DNA of 64,000 bases from JASSUD01 sp031963045 (GTDB lineage: Bacteria > Pseudomonadota > Gammaproteobacteria > Burkholderiales > Burkholderiaceae), in the NCBI GenBank assembly GCA_031963045.1, contig JASSUK010000040.1:1-64000 (forward strand), in the 5' to 3' direction. Positions 52,309 through 60,578 of the stretch are shown one piece after another (within the stretch, counting starts at the first letter, position 1; each line of letters begins with the position of its first letter). The translations under genes and the position numbers were made by a program. Under the pieces are notes generated by a model. The model saw only the letters and a list, made by a program, of their open reading frames with translations. It ran no database searches and was not told where the DNA came from.

Positions 52309-53505
52309 TTAAGACAAACAAAGCGCCTCACGTACCTCACGCATAGTCTCTTGCGCGCACAGTCGGGCTTTATCACACCCATCCGCCACAATGGCTCGTA
52401 GCAGCGAAGGATCGTCTCGATATTCTTGCGCACGCTCAAGCATAGGCTCTTGCTGGCGAATAATATTATCGATAACGGGCTGCTTGCACTCTAGGCACCC
52501 TATACCCGCACTACGGCAGCCTTTTTGCACCCAGTCATGCACGGCTTCATCCGTATAGGCAAGATGCAGCTTCCAAACAGGGCATTTTGTAGGCTCACCC
52601 GGATCAGAACGCCGTACTCGCGCTGGGTCCGTAGGCATCGTGCGGACTTTCTTTTCAATTTCTTTGCGATCTTCTAAAAGACCAATGGTATTGCCATAGG
52701 ATTTAGACATTTTCTGTCCATCCAAGCCGGGCATGCGAGAAGACTCTGTGAGCAATACCTGAGGTTCAGCCAAAATAATTTTGCCAGAGCCTTCTAAATA
52801 ACCGAATAAATGCTCACGGTCATTCATAGACAAGCTTTGCGACTCTTGCAGCAAAGCATGCGCCTGCTCTAATGCATGCTCAGCGCCTTCTTGTTGATAG
52901 GCAGTACGTAGTGTGTGATAGCGTTTTGAACGTCGCGTGCCGAGCTTTTTAACCGCTTCCAGCGCTTTTTTTTCGAAATCTGGTTCACGTCCATAGAGAT
53001 AATTAAAACGACGAGCAATCTCGCGCGCAATTTCTATATGAGGAACTTGGTCTTCCCCTACAGGAACCAATGAGGCGCGATATAGCAAAATATCGGCTGC
53101 CATAAGCAAGGGGTAGCCCAAAAAGCCATACGTTGCGAGATCACGGTCTCGTAATTTCTCAATTTGCTCTTTATAGGTAGGCACACGCTCTAGCCAGCTC
53201 AGCGGCGTACTCATTCCCAATAACAATGCCAACTCAGCATGCTCAGGCACACGGCTTTGAATGAAAATGGTTGCCTGGGCAGGATCGATCCCCGCGGCAA
53301 GCCAATCAATCAGCACACTCCATACATGTTGAGACACCTGATCAGGTGTCTCATAGTGCGTGGTTAATGCGTGCAAATCCACTACACAGAAAAAACAAGG
53401 GTATTCGGATTGCAGGCGAATCCAGTTGGTCAACACGCCATGGTAATGCCCCAAATGCAGGGGCCCTGTCGGCCGCATACCGGAGAAAACACGAGGAGGG
53501 AACAT
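52309..53505 (-). CDS. trpS: Tryptophan-tRNA ligase
   Basis: TrpS charges tRNA-Trp. The 398-residue class I synthetase has PTGPLHLGHYHGVL (HIGH region) and KMSKS (GQKMSKSYGNTI), and QVPHIEIARE in the core. It has the extended length of the beta-proteobacterial type. ATG 53505 is the natural start. A site-2 protease gene lies upstream on the same strand. Confidence 0.96.
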   Translation of the reverse strand: MFPPRVFSGMRPTGPLHLGHYHGVLTNWIRLQSEYPCFFCVVDLHALTTHYETPDQVSQHVWSVLIDWLAAGIDPAQATIFIQSRVPEHAELALLLGMSTPLSWLERVPTYKEQIEKLRDRDLATYGFLGYPLLMAADILLYRASLVPVGEDQVPHIEIAREIARRFNYLYGREPDFEKKALEAVKKLGTRRSKRYHTLRTAYQQEGAEHALEQAHALLQESQSLSMNDREHLFGYLEGSGKIILAEPQVLLTESSRMPGLDGQKMSKSYGNTIGLLEDRKEIEKKVRTMPTDPARVRRSDPGEPTKCPVWKLHLAYTDEAVHDWVQKGCRSAGIGCLECKQPVIDNIIRQQEPMLERAQEYRDDPSLLRAIVADGCDKARLCAQETMREVREALCLS

Positions 53506-53616
53506 GAGGAGAATAAAAAACAGAAGTAAAAAATGCTAAAGATATTGGCAAGAAATCAGCCAACATACCTACCTTGATAAGCTAGATAACAGCCTATAGT
53601 AAATCGCAAGCAGTAT

Positions 53617-54285
53617 TTAGGAAAAAAGAAAAATAAAGGGGGACAATAAAAAACGCAGCACCCCATAGCCTAACTCTACCATTGGATGCAGCCAAAAATA
53701 TCCAAGTGCCCCGGTCACCACAAGCAAGAGTACGATAAAAAACCCATAAGGCTCAATGCGCGCCAAACCCAATGCTTGTCGAATCGGAAGCAACATCATC
53801 ATGGCTCGTCCCCCATCGAGTGGAGGCATAGGAAATAAATTGAACATACACAACAACATATTAATGCGTAGGCCGGCCTCTGCCATACGCAAGAAAAAAG
53901 GTTCTTGGTAATGAAAAACACCTCGAAGCACTATTCCTAACAATGCCCATAAAAAAGCCTGAATAAAATTGCAGGCACAACCCGCCAAAGCCACCCATAA
54001 GCTATGCCAACGAGGATTGCGCAGATTGCGTGATATCACTGGCACCGGCTTTGCATAGCCAAAAACAAAGGCGCCCGCTGTTGCAAAATACATGAGCACT
54101 GGCACCAAAATGGTGCCAAGGAGGTCAATGTGCCTGAGCGGATTAAGGCTCACTCGACCATGCAAATAGGCCGTATTGTCACCAAACCAACGCGCAACAT
54201 AACCGTGCGCAGCCTCATGGAGAGTAATTGCAAACAAAACAGGTAGCGCGTAGACCGTTAAGGTCTGGATAAAAGAAGCGTCCAT
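53617..54285 (-). CDS. Site-2 protease family (M50) membrane metalloprotease
   Basis: The product (222 residues from ATG 54285) has the zinc-binding HEAAHG in a membrane helix (FAITLHEAAHGYVARW) and the second M50 motif FPMPPLDGGRAMM. About five or six membrane segments surround them. It matches the small site-2 protease-like family next to trpS in Burkholderia. Its target is unknown; a role in cleaving membrane regulators is inference from the family. The upstream in-frame region to 54405 is not conserved in type. Confidence 0.9.
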   Translation of the reverse strand: MDASFIQTLTVYALPVLFAITLHEAAHGYVARWFGDNTAYLHGRVSLNPLRHIDLLGTILVPVLMYFATAGAFVFGYAKPVPVISRNLRNPRWHSLWVALAGCACNFIQAFLWALLGIVLRGVFHYQEPFFLRMAEAGLRINMLLCMFNLFPMPPLDGGRAMMMLLPIRQALGLARIEPYGFFIVLLLVVTGALGYFWLHPMVELGYGVLRFLLSPFIFLFS

Positions 54286-54411
54286 AAGAGGAAAGAGGGT
54301 TGGATGGACGTAAAAACGCCGCCGAGAAAAGAATAAAAAGGATACGTAAGTATGACTGGAATGGATTGCAAGCCATTTTTTCAAAGAAATAATGGGGTTG
54401 CACAACTACTA

Positions 54412-54873
54412 TTATCCACGCCCTGTATGTCCAGCTTCCTTTTTTTTATGTTGTGCCTTTAAGGTAGCAGACTTTTTTTCAGCAGATATTTTTGGTTTAG
54501 AACGAGAAGGGGGTTCTGGAACTACCCGTTTTGGTTGAGTAAATGACTGGTCCTGTTTACGAACTAAAGATGGTGTATCGGATGTAACCGGCACCGGTTT
54601 TCCAGGCGCCACAAATTGCACAAACACTTCGTCTTTTTTGACAAGGCCCAGGTCATATCGTGCGCGTTCTTCTAACGCAACCGCACCACTTTGCAAGCTG
54701 TTTACTTCGCCCGCAAGCCGCTCATTACTCAAGGCCATCGCTTTATTTTGAGCTAACTGGGCCTGCAATTGTCGCTCCAATGTGCGCACTTGGAGCCACC
54801 CTCCTCTTCCAAACCATAAAGGATATTGCACGCCCACCAGAACCATAAGCAGTAATACGGTCAACCAACGCAT
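54412..54873 (-). CDS. ftsB: Cell division protein FtsB with long basic tail
   Basis: FtsB links FtsL and FtsQ in the divisome. From ATG 54873 the product is 153 residues: membrane segment LTVLLLMVLVGVQYPLWFG, then a coiled coil (VRTLERQLQAQLAQNKAMALSNERL) and the conserved LEERARYDLGLVKKDEVFVQF. The family is usually about 100-120 residues; here a Pro/Ser/Lys-rich tail follows (...SRSKPKISAEKKSATLKAQHKKKE). A GTG at 54885 overlaps the eno stop and is an alternative start. Directly downstream of eno, as usual. Confidence 0.93.
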   Translation of the reverse strand: MRWLTVLLLMVLVGVQYPLWFGRGGWLQVRTLERQLQAQLAQNKAMALSNERLAGEVNSLQSGAVALEERARYDLGLVKKDEVFVQFVAPGKPVPVTSDTPSLVRKQDQSFTQPKRVVPEPPSRSKPKISAEKKSATLKAQHKKKEAGHTGRG

Positions 54874-54881
54874 AGATTTAT

Positions 54882-56183
54882 TCACCCACGCGCCAAGTTA
54901 TAAAACGCTGAACGACCAGGATAGATTGCTGTTTCACCCAACTCTTCTTCGATACGCAAAAGCTGATTGTACTTAGCAACTCGGTCACTGCGGGAAGGGG
55001 CACCTGTTTTGATTTGCCCTGCATTCAAGCCAACAGCAATATCTGCAATCGTGACATCCTCCGTTTCACCTGAACGATGCGAGATCACGGCAGTGTAACG
55101 TGCACGTTTTGCCATTTCTACAGCAGCAAAAGTCTCGCTAAGCGTACCAATTTGGTTCACTTTGATCAAAACAGAGTTGGCTATATCGCGCTCAATACCC
55201 TGTTTTAAAAAGTGCGTATTGGTCACGAATAAATCATCCCCAACCAATTGAATCTTCCGATTTAACTGTTTGCTCAAATACGCCCAACCTTCCCAGTCAT
55301 CTTCGGCCATCCCGTCTTCTATCGAAATAATAGGAAATTGATCTGTGAGCTTTGCAAGATAGTGCGTGAAATCTTCAGAGCTCAGCTGCAGGTCTTCCCC
55401 TTTGAGGCAGTATTTTCCTTCTTTATAAAACTCACTCGAGGCACAGTCCAACGCAATCAGTACGTCTTCACCAGGCAAGTACCCAGCCCTTTCAATCGCA
55501 CTCATGAGCAACGATAAACACGCTTCGTTATTTGCAAGATTAGGTGCAAAGCCGCCTTCATCACCCACCGCGGTACTTAAATGTTTTTCTGCAAGTATTT
55601 TTTTAAGGGTGTGAAACACCTCTACACCACAACGCAATGCTTCACGAAAGCTAGCGCTTGCTGAGCCCCCCATCACGGGCACAATCATAAATTCTTGAAT
55701 GGATAAACCATTATTTGCATGGGCTCCGCCATTGATGATATTCATCATTGGCACGGGCATTTGCGTTGCGTTAGACCCACCAAAATAACGATAAAGCGGC
55801 AAATCCATTTCTTTAGCAGCTGCTTTTGCAACCGCCATTGATACGGCTAATAAAGCATTGGCTCCAAGACGCGATTTATTGTCTGTGCCATCTAGCTCAA
55901 TCAAAGTCTTATCGATAAACGCTTGCTCAACTACTTCCAGCCCTTTGATCTCCTCAGCGATCTCATTTTGAATATGACTCACTGCCTGCAAGACACCACG
56001 ACCCATATAACGCTGTGCATCTCCATCACGCAGCTCGATAGCTTCACGTGAGCCTGTAGAGGCACCTGATGGCACCGATGCACGGGCTAACACGCCAGAT
56101 TCTAATAACACCTCACATTCCACACTGGGGTACCCACGGGAATCAAGAATCTCACGGCCAGTGAGATCAATAATTTGACTCAT
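54882..56183 (-). CDS. eno: Enolase
   Basis: Eno interconverts 2-phosphoglycerate and phosphoenolpyruvate. The 433-residue product has REILDSRGYPSVECEV, the flexible-loop SGASTGSREAIELRDGD, NNGLSIQEFMIVP, the metal ligands around SIEDGMAEDDWEGW, LIKVNQIGT and the SHRSGETED catalytic segment. Length is normal. ftsB overlaps or abuts its stop; kdsA lies upstream on the same strand. Confidence 0.98.
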   Translation of the reverse strand: MSQIIDLTGREILDSRGYPSVECEVLLESGVLARASVPSGASTGSREAIELRDGDAQRYMGRGVLQAVSHIQNEIAEEIKGLEVVEQAFIDKTLIELDGTDNKSRLGANALLAVSMAVAKAAAKEMDLPLYRYFGGSNATQMPVPMMNIINGGAHANNGLSIQEFMIVPVMGGSASASFREALRCGVEVFHTLKKILAEKHLSTAVGDEGGFAPNLANNEACLSLLMSAIERAGYLPGEDVLIALDCASSEFYKEGKYCLKGEDLQLSSEDFTHYLAKLTDQFPIISIEDGMAEDDWEGWAYLSKQLNRKIQLVGDDLFVTNTHFLKQGIERDIANSVLIKVNQIGTLSETFAAVEMAKRARYTAVISHRSGETEDVTIADIAVGLNAGQIKTGAPSRSDRVAKYNQLLRIEEELGETAIYPGRSAFYNLARG

Positions 56184-56436
56184 ACTATTTCAGCCTTACA
56201 GAAAAAAAATGGATGCGCCAAGGGCTTTTCCAAACCTCTCTGATGAATAGGTTTAAAAAAGCCACGGGCGTCTGGAATATCGTCTTTATGCACAAAAGGC
56301 ATAGGGGGCACGGCCAAATCTGCTTTTATCTTTCGAGGTCTCAATACAGTCGCAAGATAGGTCCTAGCAATTTTAGCAGCAGCGCCACTTAAAGCCTAAA
56401 GCCTATTCAAAATAGTCAAAAAATCTTTATTTTTGC
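56184..56436. other. kdsA-eno spacer
   Basis: Together with the adjoining family B element it forms a gap of about 395 bases without a gene. I see no small gene, although Burkholderia often has a DUF1330 gene here. Confidence 0.4.
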
Positions 56437-56581
56437 TAGGGTGTGTTCTCAATTGTCCCAAAGGGGCTCCTATTTGGGGGAGCAGGAGCGCAGGATCCGG
56501 ATGTACTTTTGTACTGCGAGGATCCCGAGCACCGCACGACCCCGAAGATGGGCCCTTTGGGGCAATTGAGGACACGCTCTA
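56437..56581. repeat. Family B element, full length (145 bp), supplying the kdsA stop codon
   Basis: It starts TAGGGTGTGTTCTCAATTGT and ends GGGGCAATTGAGGACACGCTCTA. The last three bases, CTA, are the TAG stop of kdsA on the minus strand. The centre has GATCCGGATGTACTTTTGTAC. Confidence 0.9.
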
Positions 56582-57439
56582 CTTTGCACTCAAGGCATCT
56601 TCAAGAAATGGGGCTTTTTTCACGACCTGATCTAACTCAACCAGTGTGCTCAACAACGCACGCATCTGCGCCAGAGGTACAGCATTAGGGCCATCTGAGA
56701 GCGCACGGTCTGGATCAGGGTGTGTTTCCATAAAAATTCCTGCAACGCCTGCAGATACCGCTGCACGCGCTAACACAGGAACAAATTCACGCTGTCCACC
56801 TGACTTACCACCCTGACCACCGGGGAGTTGCACCGAGTGCGTCGCGTCAAACACCACGGGCGCTTGCGTGCTTCGCAAAATAGCCAAAGAGCGCATATCG
56901 GACACCAAATTATGGTAACCAAAAGAAGCGCCGCGCTCACACACCATAAATACATCCTCATCCAACCCTGCTTCTTTAGCAGCGTCCCGAGCTTTAGCCA
57001 CCACGTGCAACATATCTTCAGGCGCTAAAAATTGGCCTTTTTTGATATTTACTGGTTTACCCGAGCGGGCACACGCATAAATAAAATCGGTTTGGCGGCA
57101 TAAAAAAGCAGGTGTTTGCAAAACATCCACCACTGCTGCAGCCAATGGCACATCTGCTTCCGTATGCACATCGGTCAAAACGGGCACACCAATTTGCGCT
57201 TTTACTTCGGCCAGAATCTCTAAGCCTTCTTCTTTCCCCAAACCTCGAAAAGATTGTTTAGACGTGCGATTTGCTTTGTCGTACGACGATTTATAAATAA
57301 AAGGCAAATTCAGGCTCGCACATATTTCTTTTAGCGCACCTGCCGTATCTATCGCCATTTGCCTGGATTCGATAACGCAAGGCCCCGCAATAAGAAACAA
57401 CGGGTGCGAAAGCCCAGCTTCGAAATGACAAAGTTTCAT
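56579..57439 (-). CDS. kdsA: 3-deoxy-8-phosphooctulonate synthase
   Basis: KdsA condenses arabinose 5-phosphate and phosphoenolpyruvate to KDO-8-phosphate for lipopolysaccharide. The 286-residue product has LIAGPCVIES (the Cys marks the metal-dependent class), YKSSYDKANRTS, LTDVHTEAD, QTPAFLCRQTDF, PVNIKKGQFLAP, CERGASFGYHNLV and DATHSVQLPGG. It ends KAPFLEDALSAK. The stop codon is the terminal TAG of a family B element, so the insertion may have altered the C-terminus slightly. murJ is upstream on the same strand. Confidence 0.96.
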   Translation of the reverse strand: MKLCHFEAGLSHPLFLIAGPCVIESRQMAIDTAGALKEICASLNLPFIYKSSYDKANRTSKQSFRGLGKEEGLEILAEVKAQIGVPVLTDVHTEADVPLAAAVVDVLQTPAFLCRQTDFIYACARSGKPVNIKKGQFLAPEDMLHVVAKARDAAKEAGLDEDVFMVCERGASFGYHNLVSDMRSLAILRSTQAPVVFDATHSVQLPGGQGGKSGGQREFVPVLARAAVSAGVAGIFMETHPDPDRALSDGPNAVPLAQMRALLSTLVELDQVVKKAPFLEDALSAK

Positions 57440-57476
57440 GGAATTTCTTTCCTTCTTTCTATATGCCTGCCAGCAC

Positions 57477-59057
57477 TTAGCTGACAGCCTTTTGGGTATT
57501 TTTTAGGGATTTCGAACTATTTTTAAAGTAGGCGTAATCAAAGCCCACTAACCATAACAAGCCAAAGTACAACAGCACTATCGCAGCTAAACTTGCACCC
57601 ACTAACCCTATACGTTGCAGTGGCACAGCACCCAAAGCAACCCAATCAAACCGATCGCGAATCCAAAGCAGTATGCCTGTACTGATCAAGCACACCCCTA
57701 AAAGTTTGATGGAAAAACTGCTCCAACCCGGTAGAGGCTTGTAAATATGCTTCTTACGCAATCCGATAAAAAGTAATAACGCATTAACGCAAGCCCCTAT
57801 TCCAATCGATAAAGCCAAACCAGCATGCGCCAATACAGGCACCCACACGACATTACTAATTTGCGTCAGGATCAACACCACCACAGCGATGAGCGCAGGA
57901 GTGCGAATATCTTGTTTTGCATAAAAGCCCGGAGCTAACACTTTGATTGCAATCAGTCCAATAAGCCCTGCTCCGTACGCTTGCACTGCCCGGCCTACCT
58001 TATGTACATCCTGCGCACTGAATTGACCATAGTGGAAAAGCACTGCTGTAATCGGATCTGCAAAAGCTAATAACACTACTACAGCGGGTGCTGCCAGCAA
58101 AAAGGTGAGCTTTAACCCCCAATCCAGCAAAGCAGAGTAGTCTTCTGCATCGTGTTGTGCATGCGCTTTCGATAAGCTGGGCAAAAGCACGGTACCCAAA
58201 GCCAAACCAAGCAAAGCAATCGGAAACTCCATTAATCTATCTGCATAGGATAACCAAGAGACACTCCCCCCGGGTAGATGTGAAGCAATATTCGTATTAA
58301 TAATCAAGCTCAGTTGCGCTACAGACACAGCAAATGTTGCAGGCACCATCTTAGCCAGTACACGTTTTACTCCTGGATGCTTCAATGCTTTAAAGGGATT
58401 AAGCCCAATTTTTGGCAACATCTTTAACTTTTGCAAAGCGGGGAGTTGGATAGCAAGCTGCAACACACCACCAACCAGCACCGCCAACGCAAGCGCATAC
58501 ACAGGCGTTGTCATATGAGGTGCAACCCACAAACAAGCGACGATAAAACTGCAATTCAATAATAAAGGCGCAAACGCGGGCAACGAAAATTGCCGATACA
58601 CATTCAGCACCCCCGACGCTAAAGACGCTAAAGAAATCAGCGCAATATACGGAAACATCACCCGCGTCATCCACACCGCAGCAGGAAAAGCATCCCCATT
58701 TTCCCTCAACCCTGAAGCCACCATAAACACGATGCCTGGAGCACCCACCACTCCAATGATGGATAACAACACCAATCCCCAAGCAAGCACGGTTGCTACC
58801 GCATCCATCATTGCTTTTGCAGGGTCATGGCCATACTTGTTTTTAAACTCACCAAAAATCGGTACAAAAGCCTGAGAAAAAGCCCCTTCTGCAGACAAAC
58901 GCCGCAAAAGATTAGGAATACGAAAAGCCACATTAAATGCATCTGTATACATCCCCGCACCAAACGTGCGCGCCACTAAGGTTTCGCGTATAAGCCCTGT
59001 AATGCGCGAGAGCAAAGTGTATCCACTCACCGTCAAAAGCGCTTTGAATAAATTCAT
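57477..59057 (-). CDS. murJ: Lipid II flippase MurJ
   Basis: MurJ flips the peptidoglycan precursor lipid II across the inner membrane. From ATG 59057 it is 526 residues, starting NLFKALLTVSGYTLLSRITG, with about 14 hydrophobic helices and conserved IRETLVARTFGAG, FRIPNLLRRLSAEGAFSQAFVP and ALPSLS/VLLPSLSKAHA segments. Length is normal. The frame continues upstream to 59267 through repeat sequence and is not part of the protein. It is divergent from rpsT. Confidence 0.96.
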   Translation of the reverse strand: MNLFKALLTVSGYTLLSRITGLIRETLVARTFGAGMYTDAFNVAFRIPNLLRRLSAEGAFSQAFVPIFGEFKNKYGHDPAKAMMDAVATVLAWGLVLLSIIGVVGAPGIVFMVASGLRENGDAFPAAVWMTRVMFPYIALISLASLASGVLNVYRQFSLPAFAPLLLNCSFIVACLWVAPHMTTPVYALALAVLVGGVLQLAIQLPALQKLKMLPKIGLNPFKALKHPGVKRVLAKMVPATFAVSVAQLSLIINTNIASHLPGGSVSWLSYADRLMEFPIALLGLALGTVLLPSLSKAHAQHDAEDYSALLDWGLKLTFLLAAPAVVVLLAFADPITAVLFHYGQFSAQDVHKVGRAVQAYGAGLIGLIAIKVLAPGFYAKQDIRTPALIAVVVLILTQISNVVWVPVLAHAGLALSIGIGACVNALLLFIGLRKKHIYKPLPGWSSFSIKLLGVCLISTGILLWIRDRFDWVALGAVPLQRIGLVGASLAAIVLLYFGLLWLVGFDYAYFKNSSKSLKNTQKAVS

Positions 59058-59101
59058 ATCAATAAAGGGAATCAAAAGAAATAGTATTTTGAGAGATGCC
59101 A

Positions 59102-59128
59102 GAACCCCAACATGCAGACCACCAACCT
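59102..59128. repeat. Family A fragment
   Basis: GAACCCCAACATGCAGACCACCAACC matches the inner part of a family A left arm; both outer ends are missing. Just upstream of murJ. Confidence 0.45.
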
Positions 59129-59291
59129 TGAGAGTCTGCCCACTATCTGGGCAAGACGCTGCAGGAACAATGCGCGAGTGTACATGGATGTCTCGCATAT
59201 CATTGTAGTGGTCAGCAGACCGTTTGCACCTAAAGTATCCCAATGCAATATGCAACAAAGTCATCAAATTTTCTACATATTCCGTATACCT

Positions 59292-59300
59292 TGTTATAAT
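59292..59300 (+). promoter_or_regulatory. Extended -10 promoter of rpsT
   Basis: TGTTATAAT is a perfect extended -10 (TGnTATAAT). The -35 region is weak. The start would be about 160 bases before the rpsT ATG, leaving a long leader where S20 autoregulation could act; that last point is inference. Confidence 0.6.
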
Positions 59301-59468
59301 CCTCGCCTTTTTACGATTTCACCTTTTGGTTTTGGTCAGCCGGTCAAGGCTTTGACTTTGCCAAAGCCTTGGTGCAAGAGTGCTTTGCGCCGAATTCGTA
59401 TCGCCCAGGCTGCACGCTTTTTCGATTGCGCTCTACTGCACACCTTTATTCAACAGGAATGGTATTTC

Positions 59469-59765
59469 ATGGCAAATTCTCCTCAAGCACGCAAACGCGC
59501 TCGACAAACCGTCAAGACCAATGCGCATAACTCTGGACTACGCTCCAAATTCCGCACCGCGATCAAAGCGGTTCGTAAAGCAATCGCCGGCGGCGATGCT
59601 GCGCAAGCTAGTCTAGTCTTCAAAGCATCTAGCAAAACCCTAGATATCATTGCGGATAAAAAAATAGTCCATAAAAACAAAGCAGCCCGCCATAAAAGCC
59701 GCCTTGCCGCCGCTATTAAAAAGGTTGCACTTCAAGCCAGCGCTGCGACTCCTGCAAGCAATTAA
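59469..59765 (+). CDS. rpsT: 30S ribosomal protein S20
   Basis: S20 binds 16S rRNA early in 30S assembly. The 98-residue product is basic and helical, starting MANSPQARKRARQT with SKFRTAIKAVRKAI, and HKNKAARHKSRLAAAIKK near the end, then a short Ala/Ser/Thr tail. AGGAA lies 9 bases before the ATG at 59469. A strong terminator follows. The frame is open upstream but the conserved start and ribosome-binding site fix the beginning. Confidence 0.97.
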   Translation: MANSPQARKRARQTVKTNAHNSGLRSKFRTAIKAVRKAIAGGDAAQASLVFKASSKTLDIIADKKIVHKNKAARHKSRLAAAIKKVALQASAATPASN

Positions 59766-59793
59766 TTGCCGCGGGTCTTGCTACGAATCTAAT

Positions 59794-59848
59794 AAAAAAG
59801 CTGTATTGAACAGACTCCAAAGGAGCTCTAGTTCAATACAGCTTTTTT
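59794..59848. terminator. Rho-independent terminator between rpsT and the DUF3579 gene
   Basis: AAAAAAGCTGTATTGAAC and GTTCAATACAGCTTTTTT form an 18-bp stem with a 19-base loop. It serves rpsT and, because both strands carry T-runs, the convergent DUF3579 gene. Confidence 0.88.
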
Positions 59849-59892
59849 ATTTTGCAGAAAATAAATAAGACCCGCCTCTGCGAACCTTAAAT

Positions 59893-60225
59893 TTATTTAT
59901 CCATCTTCAAAAAACATCCTTGCGTAACCACTAAGTTATTGTCGCTAGCAAATCGCATTACAAACTCAAAGGCAATAGGTTCGATATCGTGCAAGCGCTC
60001 ATCCATAACTACGCATTTATGCCCCCCCAATAAAACAGGCCTAACGTAGCGCGAATACTTCAACTTTGCATTAGGCCCATTCGCCCCTGGGCCAAAACGT
60101 GACATCACCCCACATAGACGTTCAGCCCAGTCACTAGGCCGGAATTTCTCACCAGCCACCGTCACGCCTTGAATAAAAAGCTCGCGAGGGCCGTCTTCCG
60201 GCAAATCGTCTTGTCGGTCATTCAT
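59893..60225 (-). CDS. DUF3579 domain protein
   Basis: The 110-residue product matches the small DUF3579 family next to rpsT in Burkholderia. It shows LFIQGVTVAGEKFRPSDWAERLCG, the KLKYSRYVRPVL block and CVVMDERLHDIEP. No enzymatic motif is known for the family. The ATG at 60225 gives the usual length. It is convergent with rpsT. Confidence 0.85.
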   Translation of the reverse strand: MNDRQDDLPEDGPRELFIQGVTVAGEKFRPSDWAERLCGVMSRFGPGANGPNAKLKYSRYVRPVLLGGHKCVVMDERLHDIEPIAFEFVMRFASDNNLVVTQGCFLKMDK

Positions 60226-60578
60226 GGAATGGGCACAAAAAGGTGCAATTATAACGAGAGCTTTCGTGGGATGCGCTTATAGATATGGCCTGCGCGCAAC
60301 CTCATCACCCTATCTGTTCATAAATTAGCATGGATAATGTGCTATTTTACAATTCGTCGAAGATCTGTCTCAAATAAATTGCAGATTTCATATCTTTACT
60401 ATAAGATTAAAAAAATAAGGTATATAACCTATTTACATAGCAATTTGCCATTAAACAATCATCTGCTGTGCGCAATTGCACAGACTATGTGGCACTTGCT
60501 CGTGAACCACTCAGCATCCGTGTAGAGCATCCAACATACTCTCTTATACGCGTCGCTCAACTCACTTCTTGTCACTCT
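60226..60578. other. Upstream region of the large coiled-coil gene
   Basis: AT-rich and without a convincing gene. The frame of the large gene is open back to a GTG at 60468, but the 37 residues before ATG 60579 do not look protein-like. No strong promoter was identified. Confidence 0.4.
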
